A stretch of 37,093 nt of DNA, from assembly GCF_001644025.1 (NCBI RefSeq), contig NZ_LUUK01000161.1:1-37093 (forward strand). Reading direction: 5' to 3'. This document shows, piece after piece, positions 7,960-15,726 of the stretch. Under the pieces are notes generated by a model. It was not told the origin of the DNA. It ran no database searches and worked only from the letters and a program-made list of their open reading frames with translations. Source of the stretch: Methylomonas koyamae (lineage in GTDB: Bacteria > Pseudomonadota > Gammaproteobacteria > Methylococcales > Methylomonadaceae). Every line of letters starts with the position of its first letter. The stretch's first letter is position 1. A program made the position numbers and the translations under genes.

Positions 7960-8262
7960 ATGAATACCCGCTACCGCAAATATCCCTGGCGCCGCCGGCT
8001 GAAAAGCCGATGGCCGCACCGCCTGCTATTGCTGGCGCTGGCCGGCTTGCTGAGCGGCTTGGTCTACGCCCGGCGCGGAGAGGTTCAAGTAGAGCCGGTT
8101 TGCGAGCCCGGCGCCGGCTTACCTGCGGATGGCGGCAACGCTTACGTCACGCCGCCGCCGGTTAACGCGGCGGCGGTGATCGACGCGGTTTACCGGGCCG
8201 AACCCGGCCAAACCGCTTGCCGGACTCAGCGGTCGGACGGGGCGGCTGCCTGGACGTATTAA
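7960..8262 (+). CDS. Small membrane-anchored hypothetical protein
   Basis: 100 residues from ATG 7960 with an excellent ribosome binding site (GGAGGAA about six bases upstream). A basic N-terminus (NTRYRKYPWRRRLKSRW) leads into one hydrophobic segment (LLLLALAGLLSGLVYA), so it is an anchor or uncleaved signal. The rest is Pro/Ala-rich with two Cys. I recognise no family. It follows the EthD gene by 105 bases and could share its transcript. Confidence 0.65.
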   Translation: MNTRYRKYPWRRRLKSRWPHRLLLLALAGLLSGLVYARRGEVQVEPVCEPGAGLPADGGNAYVTPPPVNAAAVIDAVYRAEPGQTACRTQRSDGAAAWTY

Positions 8263-8489
8263 GATAGATTCGGCCCAAGATGGATGTTGGTCATGCCGGC
8301 TCGCGTCGCTGCGACGCTGGCTGGGCGTTACGCGGGCTGCGGGGACAGTTCGTTTCGGGATCGTAGGACTGTAAGCCGGGTGGTAGATTCGGCCGGCCGC
8401 CGTGCTACGTCCCCTTCGACTCCGCTCGGGGAACAGATCGGCCGGTTATCACTCAAAACGCCACCTCTCTAACGGCGGCGTTCGAAGGG
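8263..8489. other. Spacer with a dispersed palindrome
   Basis: No gene seen. At 8411-8431 is CCCCTTCGACTCCGCTCGGGG, whose ends pair and whose centre is a reverse copy of the GAGCGGAGTCGAAG motif also found at 6.3 kb and 21.3 kb. Confidence 0.6.
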
Positions 8490-11381
8490 TCAGGAATCGG
8501 TGCGGATGTCGGTGGCGCGGGTCGTTGATTGCGGCGCCTCGGCCGCGGGAGCGATCGATTGTTTGGCCGAGTTCAGCCAGGCGGTCCAAACCGCGTCCAA
8601 TGAGCGGGTGGTCAGCCATTCGTAAAACCGGTCGGCCGGCATCGGCCGGGCGATGCCGTAACCTTGCGCCAGTTCGCAACCGTTTTCCAGCAGCACTTCG
8701 GCGTGAGCCAGGGTTTCCACGCCCTCGGCAATCACCAGACGCTTAAACGCGGTGGCCAGACCGATCACGCCCTTGACGATGGTGAGGTCGTCCGGGTCCT
8801 CGAGCATGTCGCGGACGAAGCTTTGGTCGATTTTCAGAATTTCGGCCGGAAATCGGCGTAAATAGGTCAACGACGAGAAGCCGGTACCGAAATCGTCCAA
8901 CGCAAATTGTACGCCGAGCCGGCGGCAGGCGTGCATCGTGTCGATGACCGCCGCCATATCCTGCAAGGCGCTGGTTTCCAGAATTTCCAGTTCCAGCGCG
9001 GTCGGCGAAACATCCGGAAATGCCGACAACAGCGCCGCCAGCCGCGCCGGAAAGTCCGCTTGTTGCAAGTGGAAGGCGTCGATATTCACGCTGACCGTCA
9101 AATGCACGCCGACCGCCGCCCAGGCCCTGATTTGCGACAGCGCGGTGGTCACGACCCATTCGCCCAGCGCCACGCACAGCGGATGGTTGTCGATGTGCGG
9201 CAAAAACAGGGCGGGCGCCAACAAGCCTTGCTCGGGGTGCCGCCAGCGGATCAGCGCTTCGGCGCCGACCACCTCGCCGCCGCGCAAATTCACCTTCGGT
9301 TGGTAGTGCAGGCAAAATTCGCCTTGATCCAAGGCCAGACGAATCCGCTCGATATTTTCGAAGCGCACCTTGACCGCCGCATCCCGGCCGACGTCGAACA
9401 CGTGATAGCGGTTCTTGCCGGCTTGCTTGGCGATGTACATGGCCTGATCGGCGTGGCGCAAGAGTTGGTCGGTATCGGCTTGATCGTCCGGATACAGTGT
9501 GATGCCGACGCTGGCGGATACTTGTAGCGGGATTTGGTCGATCGTCACCGGATTGGAGGTGGCCCGCAGCAGACGCTCGACCACCGCTTCGAAATCGCCG
9601 GCCTGGTTTAAGTCGACCAGCACCGCGATGAATTCATCGCCGCCGATACGCGATAACGAGTCGCCCTCCCGTAACGTATCCTTTAAGCGGTTGGCGACCG
9701 CGATCAGCAGTTGATCGCCCAGGTCGTGACCGTAGCGGTCGTTGACCGCCTTGAAACCGTCCAGGTCGATATACAGCACCGCCAGCGAGGTCGCATGCCG
9801 TTCGCATTGCAGCATCGCTTGCTGAAGCCGGTCGGTCAATAACACCCGATTGGGCAGCCCGGTCAGCACGTCGTAATGGGCGATATGCTCGAGTTGTTGT
9901 TGGTGCTCCTTGATCGCGGTGATGTCGGTAAACAGCGCCACGTAATTCTGAATCCGGCCGTCGCCGTCGTGAACCGCGCTGATCGTCAGCATTTCGGCAA
10001 ACTCCCGGCCGTCCTTGCGCCGGTTCCAGATCTCGCCCGACCAATAGCCCTTGGAGATCAGCTCGGCCCACATCATCGCGTAGAAGGCTTGCCCCTGCCG
10101 GCCGCTATGTAAAAAACTGGGTTTTTTACCCAGGGCTTCGGCGTTGCTGTAGCCGGTGATATGGCTGAAGGTATCGTTGACTTCGACGATGACGCCGGCG
10201 GCGTTGGTAATCATGATGCCTTCGCGGGCATGGCTGAACACGCTGGCGGCCAATTGCAATTTGGCCTCGCCTTGCTTGCGCTTGGAAATGTCCTCGACGA
10301 TGGACCAAATATATTCCCGGCCGTCCGGGCCGTGCACCAGCCGGCCGTTCAGATTGATCGGCACCAAACTACCGTCCTTGCGCCGGTAGTGTTTTTCATA
10401 AGGTCCGTAGCGGCCGGAATGTTTTAGCGACTCCAGTTGCAAGGATTCCTCGTGCCGGTACTCCTTGGGCGTCAGCGTCCAGTAATCGATATCCGTCAAT
10501 TCGTCGGCCGGATAGCCGCAGATGACGCGAAACGCCTCGTTGAACTCGATGTAGCGGCCGTCCATGTCGGTCAAGGCGATGCCTAGCGGCGCTAGTTCGT
10601 ACAGGCCGCGCAATTTTTCCTCGCTGGCGCGTAGCGATTCCTCGGCGAGCTTACGCTCGGTGATGTCGGTGTCCATGCACACGTAGCCCAGCCGATTGTC
10701 CTCCAACGGTATCGTAAACAACGTGGAAAGCATCCAGCGCATTTGGCCGTCGCGGGTGTGCAACCGCACTTCGTAAGGACCTTGCGGGCAACGCTGTAGA
10801 TGGGCCAGCAACATTCGGCGGCGAAAATCGGCGGTGGCTTCCGGCGTGAAGATCAATTGATCCAGGGTCTTGCCGAGCGCCTCCTCGGAGCGCCAACCGT
10901 ACAGCTTCTCGGACGCGGGATTCCAGTAAGTGACCCGGCCGGCCGCGTCGTACCACTGCACCGCGATATTCGGGGTATTGTCCAGCGTGGCGCGCAATTG
11001 CGCCTCGCTGCGAATCAGTTCGGCGGTGCGCGCCGACACCCGGTCTTCGAGCGCCGAGATCCGGGTCCGCGCTTGTTTGCGCAGCAAGCGATGCCAAATT
11101 AAGAACGCGGCCATCAACGACAGCGCTACCAACGCGACTTGGCCGGGGGTAAACAACACGTCGGGTTGAACGACGTTGCCGGAAGCGGGACCGCTAAGCG
11201 CCGACGGGTTGCCTTGGTCGGTTAACGTATTGCCAAGCCGGATAGTGGGATGGTCGGGGAGGCTGCCGGGGAGCGGCACGGCGTCGGCTCGGCCGAGGGT
11301 CAGTAAGGCCAGCGTAACCATCCAGCGCCGGGCGGCCGGCTTGCCGGGGCGGGCGGAGGACCGTAACCGGGAGATCAACAT
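8490..11381 (-). CDS. Membrane sensor PAS-PAS-PAS-GGDEF-EAL (cyclic-di-GMP turnover)
   Basis: About 963 residues from ATG 11381. An upstream TTG at 11516 would add 45 residues with no signal-like character. An N-terminal hydrophobic stretch (MVTLALLTLGRADA) and a membrane helix (QVALVALSLMAAFLIW, about residues 80-100) enclose a short outer segment. Three PAS domains follow (about 125-245, 255-370 and 372-490). The GGDEF domain is intact (RIGGDEF, about 580), with an inhibitory I-site RxxD five residues before it (REGD). The EAL domain keeps EALIRW, LEILE, LDDFGTGFSSL, KIDQSFV, AEGVET and QGYG, all needed for phosphodiesterase activity. Both making and breaking c-di-GMP are therefore possible. 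The sensed signal is unknown. Confidence 0.93.
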   Translation of the reverse strand: MLISRLRSSARPGKPAARRWMVTLALLTLGRADAVPLPGSLPDHPTIRLGNTLTDQGNPSALSGPASGNVVQPDVLFTPGQVALVALSLMAAFLIWHRLLRKQARTRISALEDRVSARTAELIRSEAQLRATLDNTPNIAVQWYDAAGRVTYWNPASEKLYGWRSEEALGKTLDQLIFTPEATADFRRRMLLAHLQRCPQGPYEVRLHTRDGQMRWMLSTLFTIPLEDNRLGYVCMDTDITERKLAEESLRASEEKLRGLYELAPLGIALTDMDGRYIEFNEAFRVICGYPADELTDIDYWTLTPKEYRHEESLQLESLKHSGRYGPYEKHYRRKDGSLVPINLNGRLVHGPDGREYIWSIVEDISKRKQGEAKLQLAASVFSHAREGIMITNAAGVIVEVNDTFSHITGYSNAEALGKKPSFLHSGRQGQAFYAMMWAELISKGYWSGEIWNRRKDGREFAEMLTISAVHDGDGRIQNYVALFTDITAIKEHQQQLEHIAHYDVLTGLPNRVLLTDRLQQAMLQCERHATSLAVLYIDLDGFKAVNDRYGHDLGDQLLIAVANRLKDTLREGDSLSRIGGDEFIAVLVDLNQAGDFEAVVERLLRATSNPVTIDQIPLQVSASVGITLYPDDQADTDQLLRHADQAMYIAKQAGKNRYHVFDVGRDAAVKVRFENIERIRLALDQGEFCLHYQPKVNLRGGEVVGAEALIRWRHPEQGLLAPALFLPHIDNHPLCVALGEWVVTTALSQIRAWAAVGVHLTVSVNIDAFHLQQADFPARLAALLSAFPDVSPTALELEILETSALQDMAAVIDTMHACRRLGVQFALDDFGTGFSSLTYLRRFPAEILKIDQSFVRDMLEDPDDLTIVKGVIGLATAFKRLVIAEGVETLAHAEVLLENGCELAQGYGIARPMPADRFYEWLTTRSLDAVWTAWLNSAKQSIAPAAEAPQSTTRATDIRTDS

Positions 11382-12409
11382 GAACGAAGACGGTTTGGTA
11401 ATGGGCGGCTGGATTTTTCCATTCTCAAGTCGGGTGCCGATGAACGCGTTTCCCCGAATTTTTACAGGAAACCCTTGCAAATTGATAGGGGGAATTTTCC
11501 GCGCGGCGACGATCAACGCGCAATTCGCCGCGCGGGAAATGGTGGCTGGTTTCGCGCCGCGAGAACCGGACGACAGGCGTTCGCGCGGTGTTTACCACGA
11601 TCAGCCGCGAGTCGGCACCACGGCTATGGCCTCCAATATCCGCAGCCCAACGCTCAGCAAACGAACTCTGCCTAGCAGCGGAAAACTCCGCCGTGGAACC
11701 GCTGCAGCCGCGCTAGGCCGCGTCCCGCACGGTATTGAATTGTGCGCGGCCGACCCTACCAATATTTCGGTCCACCGCACGGGATTCTCGTCCGACCGCG
11801 CCAACATTTCGGTCCACCGTACGGGATTTTCATCCGACCGCGCCCACGCTTCGGTCCACCGCGCGGGATTTTCGTCCCACCGCGCCCACATTTCGGTTTA
11901 CCGTACGGGACTCTCGCCCGACCGCGCCCACGGTTCGGTCCACCGCACTGGATTTTCGACCGACCGCGCCAACTTTTCCACCCACGGCCCGGCCGTTGCC
12001 GCGCTCCAGGCCCTATTGGCCGACAACGTCCCCGATTTTGCCGTCCACGGCGGGGCGGATCGCGAAAACGGTCGAATATTGGGCGGGGTTTACGCTGACC
12101 GACGCGAAGTTGTTGGGCTTTTGCAAATTGGGGTTGGAAAACAACCCGCTGATCGATGCCATGGAGTCGAATCAACAGCTTAGAATTCGGTTATCGGGAA
12201 GTCATCGGCGTGGTTAGGTAGGGCATGATCGTCTTGTCTCGACCGGTTGCGGTCTATCGCCCGATCTGATTCAATGACAGCAGTCTGGTTGTTACCGGTC
12301 ATTATTTCACTGCCGAATGATATACAGAAAGGAAGATCATATGTCGATCAATAAATTATCATGCTGAAGATCGTTTTTCTGTAGATATATGGAAACTATC
12401 TAATTTCTT
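11382..12409. other. Gene-poor kilobase before the cassette array
   Basis: Several frames stay open here because the DNA is GC-rich and contains a 42-bp repeat, but none has a ribosome binding site or a recognisable domain. The best candidate is a plus frame from TTG 11735 to 12217. Its last 55 residues (TVEYWAGFTLTDAKLLGFCK and onward) look more protein-like than the repeat part. The array side (12230-12409) is AT-richer and holds TAGATA-9-TATCTA at 12382-12402. I found no integrase gene or clear integrase remnant on either strand. Confidence 0.55.
11759..11990. repeat. 42-bp minisatellite, five copies plus a partial one
   Basis: Units begin at about 11763, 11805, 11847, 11889 and 11931, with a degenerate sixth. 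Each has the core TTCGGTCCACCG, then CGGGATTTTCGTCC, then GACCGCGCC, with scattered substitutions. Because 42 is divisible by three, every frame yields a 14-residue repeat (for example FRSTARDSRPTAPT on the plus strand or LARSDENPVRWTEM on the minus strand). The substitutions show no clear codon-position bias for one frame, so I cannot say that it is translated. Confidence 0.85.
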
Positions 12410-12416
12410 GTTAGGG
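12410..12416 (+). other. Core site GTTAGGG at left edge of cassette array (attI-like)
   Basis: GTTAGGG fits the integron core GTTRRRY except for its last base, and the first cassette gene starts at its final G. The sequence before it (CTAATTTCTTGTTAGGG) resembles the end of attI sites more than a folded attC. No integrase is adjacent, so it may be a relic. Confidence 0.45.
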
Positions 12417-12712
12417 TGCGCAATGTGATTGCCCTTTTTACGATTAGCCCAACAATCACCGCGTTCGCAATAATGTGGGGCTCTGTTCTTATGGGGAGCC
12501 CAGTCGAGTTTGAGCGATTCAACTGGTTGCTCACAGACGCACAGCTTGTTTTTCTTGTAATTGGGGTGGTGGCTACAATACTTGCGCGAAAATCTGAGAG
12601 CACTATGTCTGCATGGCGTATTACCGCAAATAAATACGTTGGCTGGGTGATGGCCGCCGCTGGCTTGTTTTATGTGGTTGCATTTGCGTTAGTAGCTCTT
12701 CATGGACCCTAA
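12416..12712 (+). CDS. Cassette 1: small membrane protein, unknown
   Basis: 98 residues from GTG 12416, which overlaps the core site, a common arrangement in integron cassettes. Three hydrophobic segments are visible (ALFTISPTITAFAIMWGSVLM, AQLVFLVIGVVATILA, VGWVMAAAGLFYVVAFALVAL), so it is an inner-membrane protein. Base composition is clearly lower in GC than the genes to the left. The stop codon TAA lies within the R'' box of the following attC. No family recognised. Confidence 0.7.
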   Translation: MRNVIALFTISPTITAFAIMWGSVLMGSPVEFERFNWLLTDAQLVFLVIGVVATILARKSESTMSAWRITANKYVGWVMAAAGLFYVVAFALVALHGP

Positions 12713-12769
12713 CAAGGCGGTCAAAGGGACGCTCCGCTTTGCTACGCGCCCCTTACCTTTACGTTATGT
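12707..12769 (+). other. attC site 1
   Basis: 63 bases. It runs from CCCTAAC at the stop of cassette 1 to GTTATGT at 12763-12769. Inner complementary parts GGTCAAAGGG...GCGC and GCGCCCCTTACCTTTAC form the usual imperfect stem with a short loop. Recombination would occur at the G/TT of 12763. Confidence 0.8.
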
Positions 12770-12795
12770 CCAATCACCCAATGGAGACCTTCTCA

Positions 12796-13032
12796 ATGTC
12801 ATTCGTAGGCGAAACAACCGCACTTAACATAAAAACATCGGTCGGCAAGACATTCAGAATATTTATAACAGAGCAAGTTGGCGGCTATTGGGTAGCAACA
12901 ATTTTGTATGCGGCCAATGGCGTTATTAGTGCTCAAAATGAGCTCGCTAATAGCCGTGAAGAGGTATACAGAAAAGCCGTCGAATGGACTCTGGAAAATA
13001 TCGATGCCAACGCCGATATAGATTCCCTTTAA
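12796..13032 (+). CDS. Cassette 2: small hypothetical protein
   Basis: 78 residues from ATG 12796, supported by GGAG nine bases upstream. ATG 12766, which touches the attC core, and ATG 12781 are in frame and would add 10 or 5 residues. The protein reads MSFVGETTALNIKTSVGKTF, then a central hydrophobic strand GGYWVATILYAANG and an acidic helix (REEVYRKAVEWTLENIDA). It is soluble and mixed alpha/beta by appearance. No family recognised. Confidence 0.68.
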   Translation: MSFVGETTALNIKTSVGKTFRIFITEQVGGYWVATILYAANGVISAQNELANSREEVYRKAVEWTLENIDANADIDSL

Positions 13033-13045
13033 TCTTCATCGCTCG

Positions 13046-13103
13046 GCATAACAAGTCGTTCAAGGCTGACGCCTTCGGCGAAGCCTTAACTAAAACGTTA
13101 CGT
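13046..13103 (+). other. attC site 2
   Basis: 58 bases, the cleanest of the set. R'' is GCATAAC, L'' is GTCGTTCAAGGCTGACGCC, and the loop is TTCG. The second arm is GGCGAAGCCTTAACTAAAAC, with R' GTTACGT at 13097-13103. It strongly resembles classical attC sites of mobile integrons, which have the same TTCAAGCC...GGCTTAA layout. Confidence 0.9.
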
Positions 13104-13109
13104 GCGTAG

Positions 13110-13580
13110 ATGAGTTTGATTTCTAGCCTGCTAAAGAAATTTCGCCCCCTTGAGGTTGATGACCCATTCTTTGGACTCATTACCTATATGAAGATGCCCA
13201 GGGGAAGAATCTCTTATTGGGAAGCGACCCGCTTATTCAAACCCTCAAATCGTGAGATTGAGTTATTTATTGATGCACCTGCAGCTGAGTTGCCACCGAA
13301 TGAATTACAACGTCAGTTCTTTACCTCTGTCGAAGTCCGTTTCAAAGAAGTTCTGAAAGCTGTTGAATTGGTCCTACGTCCTCAGTTTGAAGAATGGACT
13401 CGCAAGCCCTTGTGCGAGTCATTTGAGGTTGAGTTCACGATGACCAGTTTTTCTATACCATGTGCATCACTTGAGCACGCAGAATGGGAAATATCGTTCG
13501 AATCAAAAAGTGATGCAAATCATCTTTTTTCGGTTTCACTAATTGGCTTGGTTGCAAAAGGAGTTTCCATTGACGGATAA
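13110..13580 (+). CDS. Cassette 3: hypothetical soluble protein
   Basis: 156 residues from ATG 13110, seven bases after the attC 2 core. No membrane segment is seen. Recognisable stretches are DDPFFGLITYMKMPRGRISYWE, IELFIDAPAAELPPNELQRQFF and a helix RFKEVLKAVELVLRPQFEEW. The pattern FGxxxxMKxxxGxxYWE followed by IEL(F)IDA and QxxFF looks like a conserved, uncharacterised bacterial family, but I cannot name it. Its stop TAA lies in the R'' box of attC 3. Confidence 0.78.
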   Translation: MSLISSLLKKFRPLEVDDPFFGLITYMKMPRGRISYWEATRLFKPSNREIELFIDAPAAELPPNELQRQFFTSVEVRFKEVLKAVELVLRPQFEEWTRKPLCESFEVEFTMTSFSIPCASLEHAEWEISFESKSDANHLFSVSLIGLVAKGVSIDG

Positions 13581-13656
13581 CGCACCTGACCCTACGCTCA
13601 AGTTCGCTCCCTCCGGTCGCTGGGACGCGCCTACGGCGCGCCCCTATGCTCCACGT
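13575..13656 (+). other. attC site 3, interrupted at its R' core
   Basis: It starts with GGATAAC at the cassette 3 stop and contains the strong inner hairpin GGGACGCGCC-TAC-GGCGCGCCC (13622-13643). It reaches CTCCACGT, where the other sites have CACG followed by the rest of GTTRRRY. Instead the sequence turns into group II intron 5' sequence (GTGTGCCGGGC). The expected GTTRRRY is missing, so this site should not work as a complete attC. Confidence 0.65.
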
Positions 13657-13850
13657 GTGTGCCGGGCATGGCGCGTTACTATGTCGGTGAAAGTCCGGCA
13701 GCCAGGTTTTCGTAGAGCCGAAGGCTAGGGAAACGGCAAGGGCGTTGTCGCGAGGCAGGGTCTGGAAGAAGCCGAACCCGAAGCTGCGGGGCGATGAACA
13801 AGAACCGGATATGAGGCGTGATACATCCGGGGCGAGCGGGCACGTGACCG
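13657..13850 (+). mobile_element. 5' fragment of a group II intron (probably class IIC)
   Basis: The stretch begins GTGTGCCGGGCATGGCGCG, matching the GUGYG 5' end and first helix of bacterial group II introns. It continues with GGTGAAAGTCC, GAAACGGCAAGGGCG, GAAGAAGCCGAACCCGAAGC and GAACAAGAACCGGATATGAGG, which match the order of domain I landmarks. No reverse-transcriptase frame follows and no domain V hairpin is seen, so this is a 5' remnant with an uncertain right edge (somewhere near 13850-13900). It sits just downstream of a strong hairpin, as class IIC introns do. Confidence 0.65.
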
Positions 13851-13999
13851 CGAAGCCCTCGGCTTTGGCATCCTGCGTCGCCCTACCTCCTGCATCCCTG
13901 CAGTCGTCCATCTACGATCGGGATGTGTTTTGTAAATCCGGCGTTCGCGCAGCGAAAGAAACGTGTCTTACCCCGGGAGGTCTCCAAACTGCTTTTGGA

Positions 14000-14308
14000 A
14001 TGAAGCTGGACGACCAGCAACGAGTCGCTGGCTTTGATTGTGGGCGTTTTGCAAGCGAGGAAGAATTGGCAGTTCTCCGCGCGGAGATGTCTTCGGTTGG
14101 CCCGACTATGAGACCAACCGGCCTATACAAGAATTAGGCTGACGTTTCGCTTGCCGCCAGATCGACGGTATCAGTTGTCCTGACCTGCGATGGAAAGAAG
14201 GCGCTAAAACGTGCCAAGACAGTGTACGGTGGTACCGTCGTTGATCTAAAGAGATGGAACGCCGGAGAGTCGCTTGCTACGTTTATTCGGGCTGAGCTGT
14301 CCAAATGA
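14000..14308 (+). pseudogene. Cassette 4: degenerate reading frame with internal TAG
   Basis: One frame runs from ATG 14000 (KLDDQQRVAGFDCGRFASEE) to TAG 14135-14137, and continues without other stops to TGA 14306-14308. The second part (TVSVVLTCDGKKALKRAKTV, then VVDLKRWNAGESLATFIRAE) reads like genuine protein but has no start codon of its own with a ribosome binding site. Whether the two parts were ever one gene is uncertain. It may instead be a truncated gene next to the intron fragment. No family recognised. Confidence 0.4.
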
Positions 14309-14399
14309 TGGCTAGCAAGGCACTCAACCGGAGCGCGGTTATAATACAGTTTTGTTTTTTCAGCTTCCCGCACCGCGCCCGGTTAGCTCTACGTTAGAT
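14309..14399 (+). other. attC site 4 (long loop, degenerate R'')
   Basis: R'' is GGCTAGC, changed from the expected xCTAAC. CACTCAACCGGAGCGCGG pairs with CCGCGCCCGGTTAGCTCTAC, the loop between them is about 34 AT-rich bases, and R' is a perfect GTTAGAT at 14393-14399. Confidence 0.8.
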
Positions 14400-14405
14400 A
14401 CCGCT

Positions 14406-14612
14406 ATGAATGAAGAAAACTTCAGGCTTTACGTGGATAGGGAAATATCTCACTATTAAACAATGGAAGAGGCAAAAGAAGCGGCAAAGTTATTTATGCC
14501 CAAAAAGGCTGAGCTGCGAATTGAGATATTGATGGAGATAAATATAAGTGAAGCAGGTTGGTGGGCATACAACTATGAAACAAAGGAATGGAGTTATGTC
14601 AGAAGAAGATAG
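14406..14612 (+). pseudogene. Cassette 5a: small ORF interrupted by TAA
   Basis: ATG 14406, six bases after the attC 4 core, encodes NEENFRLYVDREISHY and hits TAA at 14457. The same frame resumes at once (T-MEEAKEAAKLFMPKKAELR, then SEAGWWAYNYETKEWSYVRR) to TAG 14610. The protein reads smoothly across the stop, as if one sense codon had changed. Either it is a one-mutation pseudogene or two small ORFs. The end overlaps the SUFU gene start by 17 bases. I do not know the family. Confidence 0.5.
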
Positions 14613-15156
14613 CTGGGAGGAGCTTTGGGACGCCCGAGTCAAAGGAATGGAGCAATCTTTCGGGCCACATGATGAAACTGTGCTGCATGGAACCATTCCA
14701 TTTCATCTGGGGCAAGACCTTGGTGGAAACCCAGATGTGGTGATGTTTTCAAAATACACAGATGGAAGGCTCTATGTAACGGCTGATCTAATAGGCTCAG
14801 AGCAGGCTCCAAACTCCGCTGGTAACTATGAACTAGCCGTAGTTCATAAAGGCGATGAAAGCTGGGGAGTGAACATCATCTGTCAACTGGCTTATTACAC
14901 CCTTGAGAACCCAATAGACGATGGAGAAACAATGAGTATCGGATCAGCTACGCCTGAAGGTTCGTCAATTGAGGCGTTTCTTTTTCGCCGAATTGCAGAG
15001 TTTAATGTTCAAGACATCAAAGCCAATGTAATTTGCTGCATCGGCATCACCAGCCCCGAACTAGCTTATAAGCAAAAAAATGGCTCTGCGGCTCTTGTAA
15101 AGAAACTCGGTAACGAGTTTCTTCTTACCGATCTCTATCGTGCATCAAAAATATGA
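14596..15156 (+). CDS. Cassette 5b: suppressor-of-fused (SUFU) domain protein
   Basis: 186 residues from ATG 14596, with GGAG a few bases upstream. The domain is recognised from IPFHLGQDLGGNPDVVMFSK, LYVTADLIGSEQ, GNYELAVVHKGDESWGVNII and the following YYTLENPIDDGETMSIG, the order seen in bacterial members of the SUFU family (PF05076). In animals this domain is a Hedgehog-pathway regulator. In bacteria, members are often found as likely immunity proteins of toxin systems, but the role here is unknown. It shares a cassette with the interrupted ORF before it. Confidence 0.8.
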   Translation: MSEEDSWEELWDARVKGMEQSFGPHDETVLHGTIPFHLGQDLGGNPDVVMFSKYTDGRLYVTADLIGSEQAPNSAGNYELAVVHKGDESWGVNIICQLAYYTLENPIDDGETMSIGSATPEGSSIEAFLFRRIAEFNVQDIKANVICCIGITSPELAYKQKNGSAALVKKLGNEFLLTDLYRASKI

Positions 15157-15157
15157 T

Positions 15158-15255
15158 GCATAACCCTGCAGTCAACCGGACTACCTGCAAGCTGCGCTTG
15201 CTGATTCGCTGCGGGCTTCGCCCGCCGCCGCCCTACTTCAACTCAAACGTTACGC
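15158..15255 (+). other. attC site 5
   Basis: 98 bases. GCATAAC (15158-15164) pairs with GTTACGC (15249-15255), and the complementarity extends outward to GATGCATAAC/GTTACGCATC. The inside has CTGCAGTCAACCGGACTACC and a GC-rich arm CTGCGGGCTTCGCCCGC. Confidence 0.85.
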
Positions 15256-15258
15256 ATC

Positions 15259-15726
15259 ATGTCTGAGTCACGCGAGCCCACATCGAAAGTCCTCTTTCGA
15301 GTGCCAAACGAAAACGGGACGGCCGAAGTGGAATCGCTTTGGGCCTATGACCTTGGCAACGACCGGTATAAGATCGACAACTTGCCTTTCTTTGCGTATT
15401 CGGTTTCTCTACACGACATCGTCTTGGCTCCACTCAACTCTGTGGAAGGCATGGCAACGTTTGAGCGCGTCTTGTCGAAATCCGGCAACCGTACCATTCG
15501 AGTCATCTTCAATCCACCAGTATCCGAAGGCAATGAATCAAAAGCATTGCTTGATACTCTTATCTCGCTTGGCGTTGAGTACGAGGGCGCAAACCCCACC
15601 TACATTGTCCTCAACCTTCCACCCGCAGTCGACTTTGACGTCGTAGTGCAGCGCCTTACGGCTGCTGATGTCCAGTGGGAACACGCTGACCCTACTTATG
15701 ACGAGTTGCATCCAAATGCCGCATAA
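15259..15726 (+). CDS. Cassette 6: DUF4265-domain protein
   Basis: 155 residues from ATG 15259, three bases after the attC 5 core. It matches DUF4265: VESLWAYDLGNDRYKIDNLPFFAYSVSLHDIV, with the typical ExLWA...Y.l.N.PFFA...S..D pattern, then an alpha/beta half (RTIRVIFNPPVSEGNESKALLDTL) and a C-terminal acidic tail (WEHADPTYDELHP). DUF4265 proteins are small and soluble and are often found in cassettes or scattered in genomes, without known function. The stop codon falls within attC 6. Confidence 0.85.
   Translation: MSESREPTSKVLFRVPNENGTAEVESLWAYDLGNDRYKIDNLPFFAYSVSLHDIVLAPLNSVEGMATFERVLSKSGNRTIRVIFNPPVSEGNESKALLDTLISLGVEYEGANPTYIVLNLPPAVDFDVVVQRLTAADVQWEHADPTYDELHPNAA

Noticed and set aside
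8664-11169. Plus-strand frames opposite the GGDEF-EAL gene
   Set aside because: Antisense shadows of a gene with complete, well-conserved domains.
11176-12183. 335-codon plus frame through the 42-bp repeats
   Set aside because: Its first half is antisense to the sensor gene start and it has no ribosome binding site; openness is explained by GC content and the repeat.
12180-12302. 40-codon minus frame (MTGNNQTAVIESDRAI...) where an integrase start might be expected
   Set aside because: No similarity to integron integrases and no ribosome binding site.
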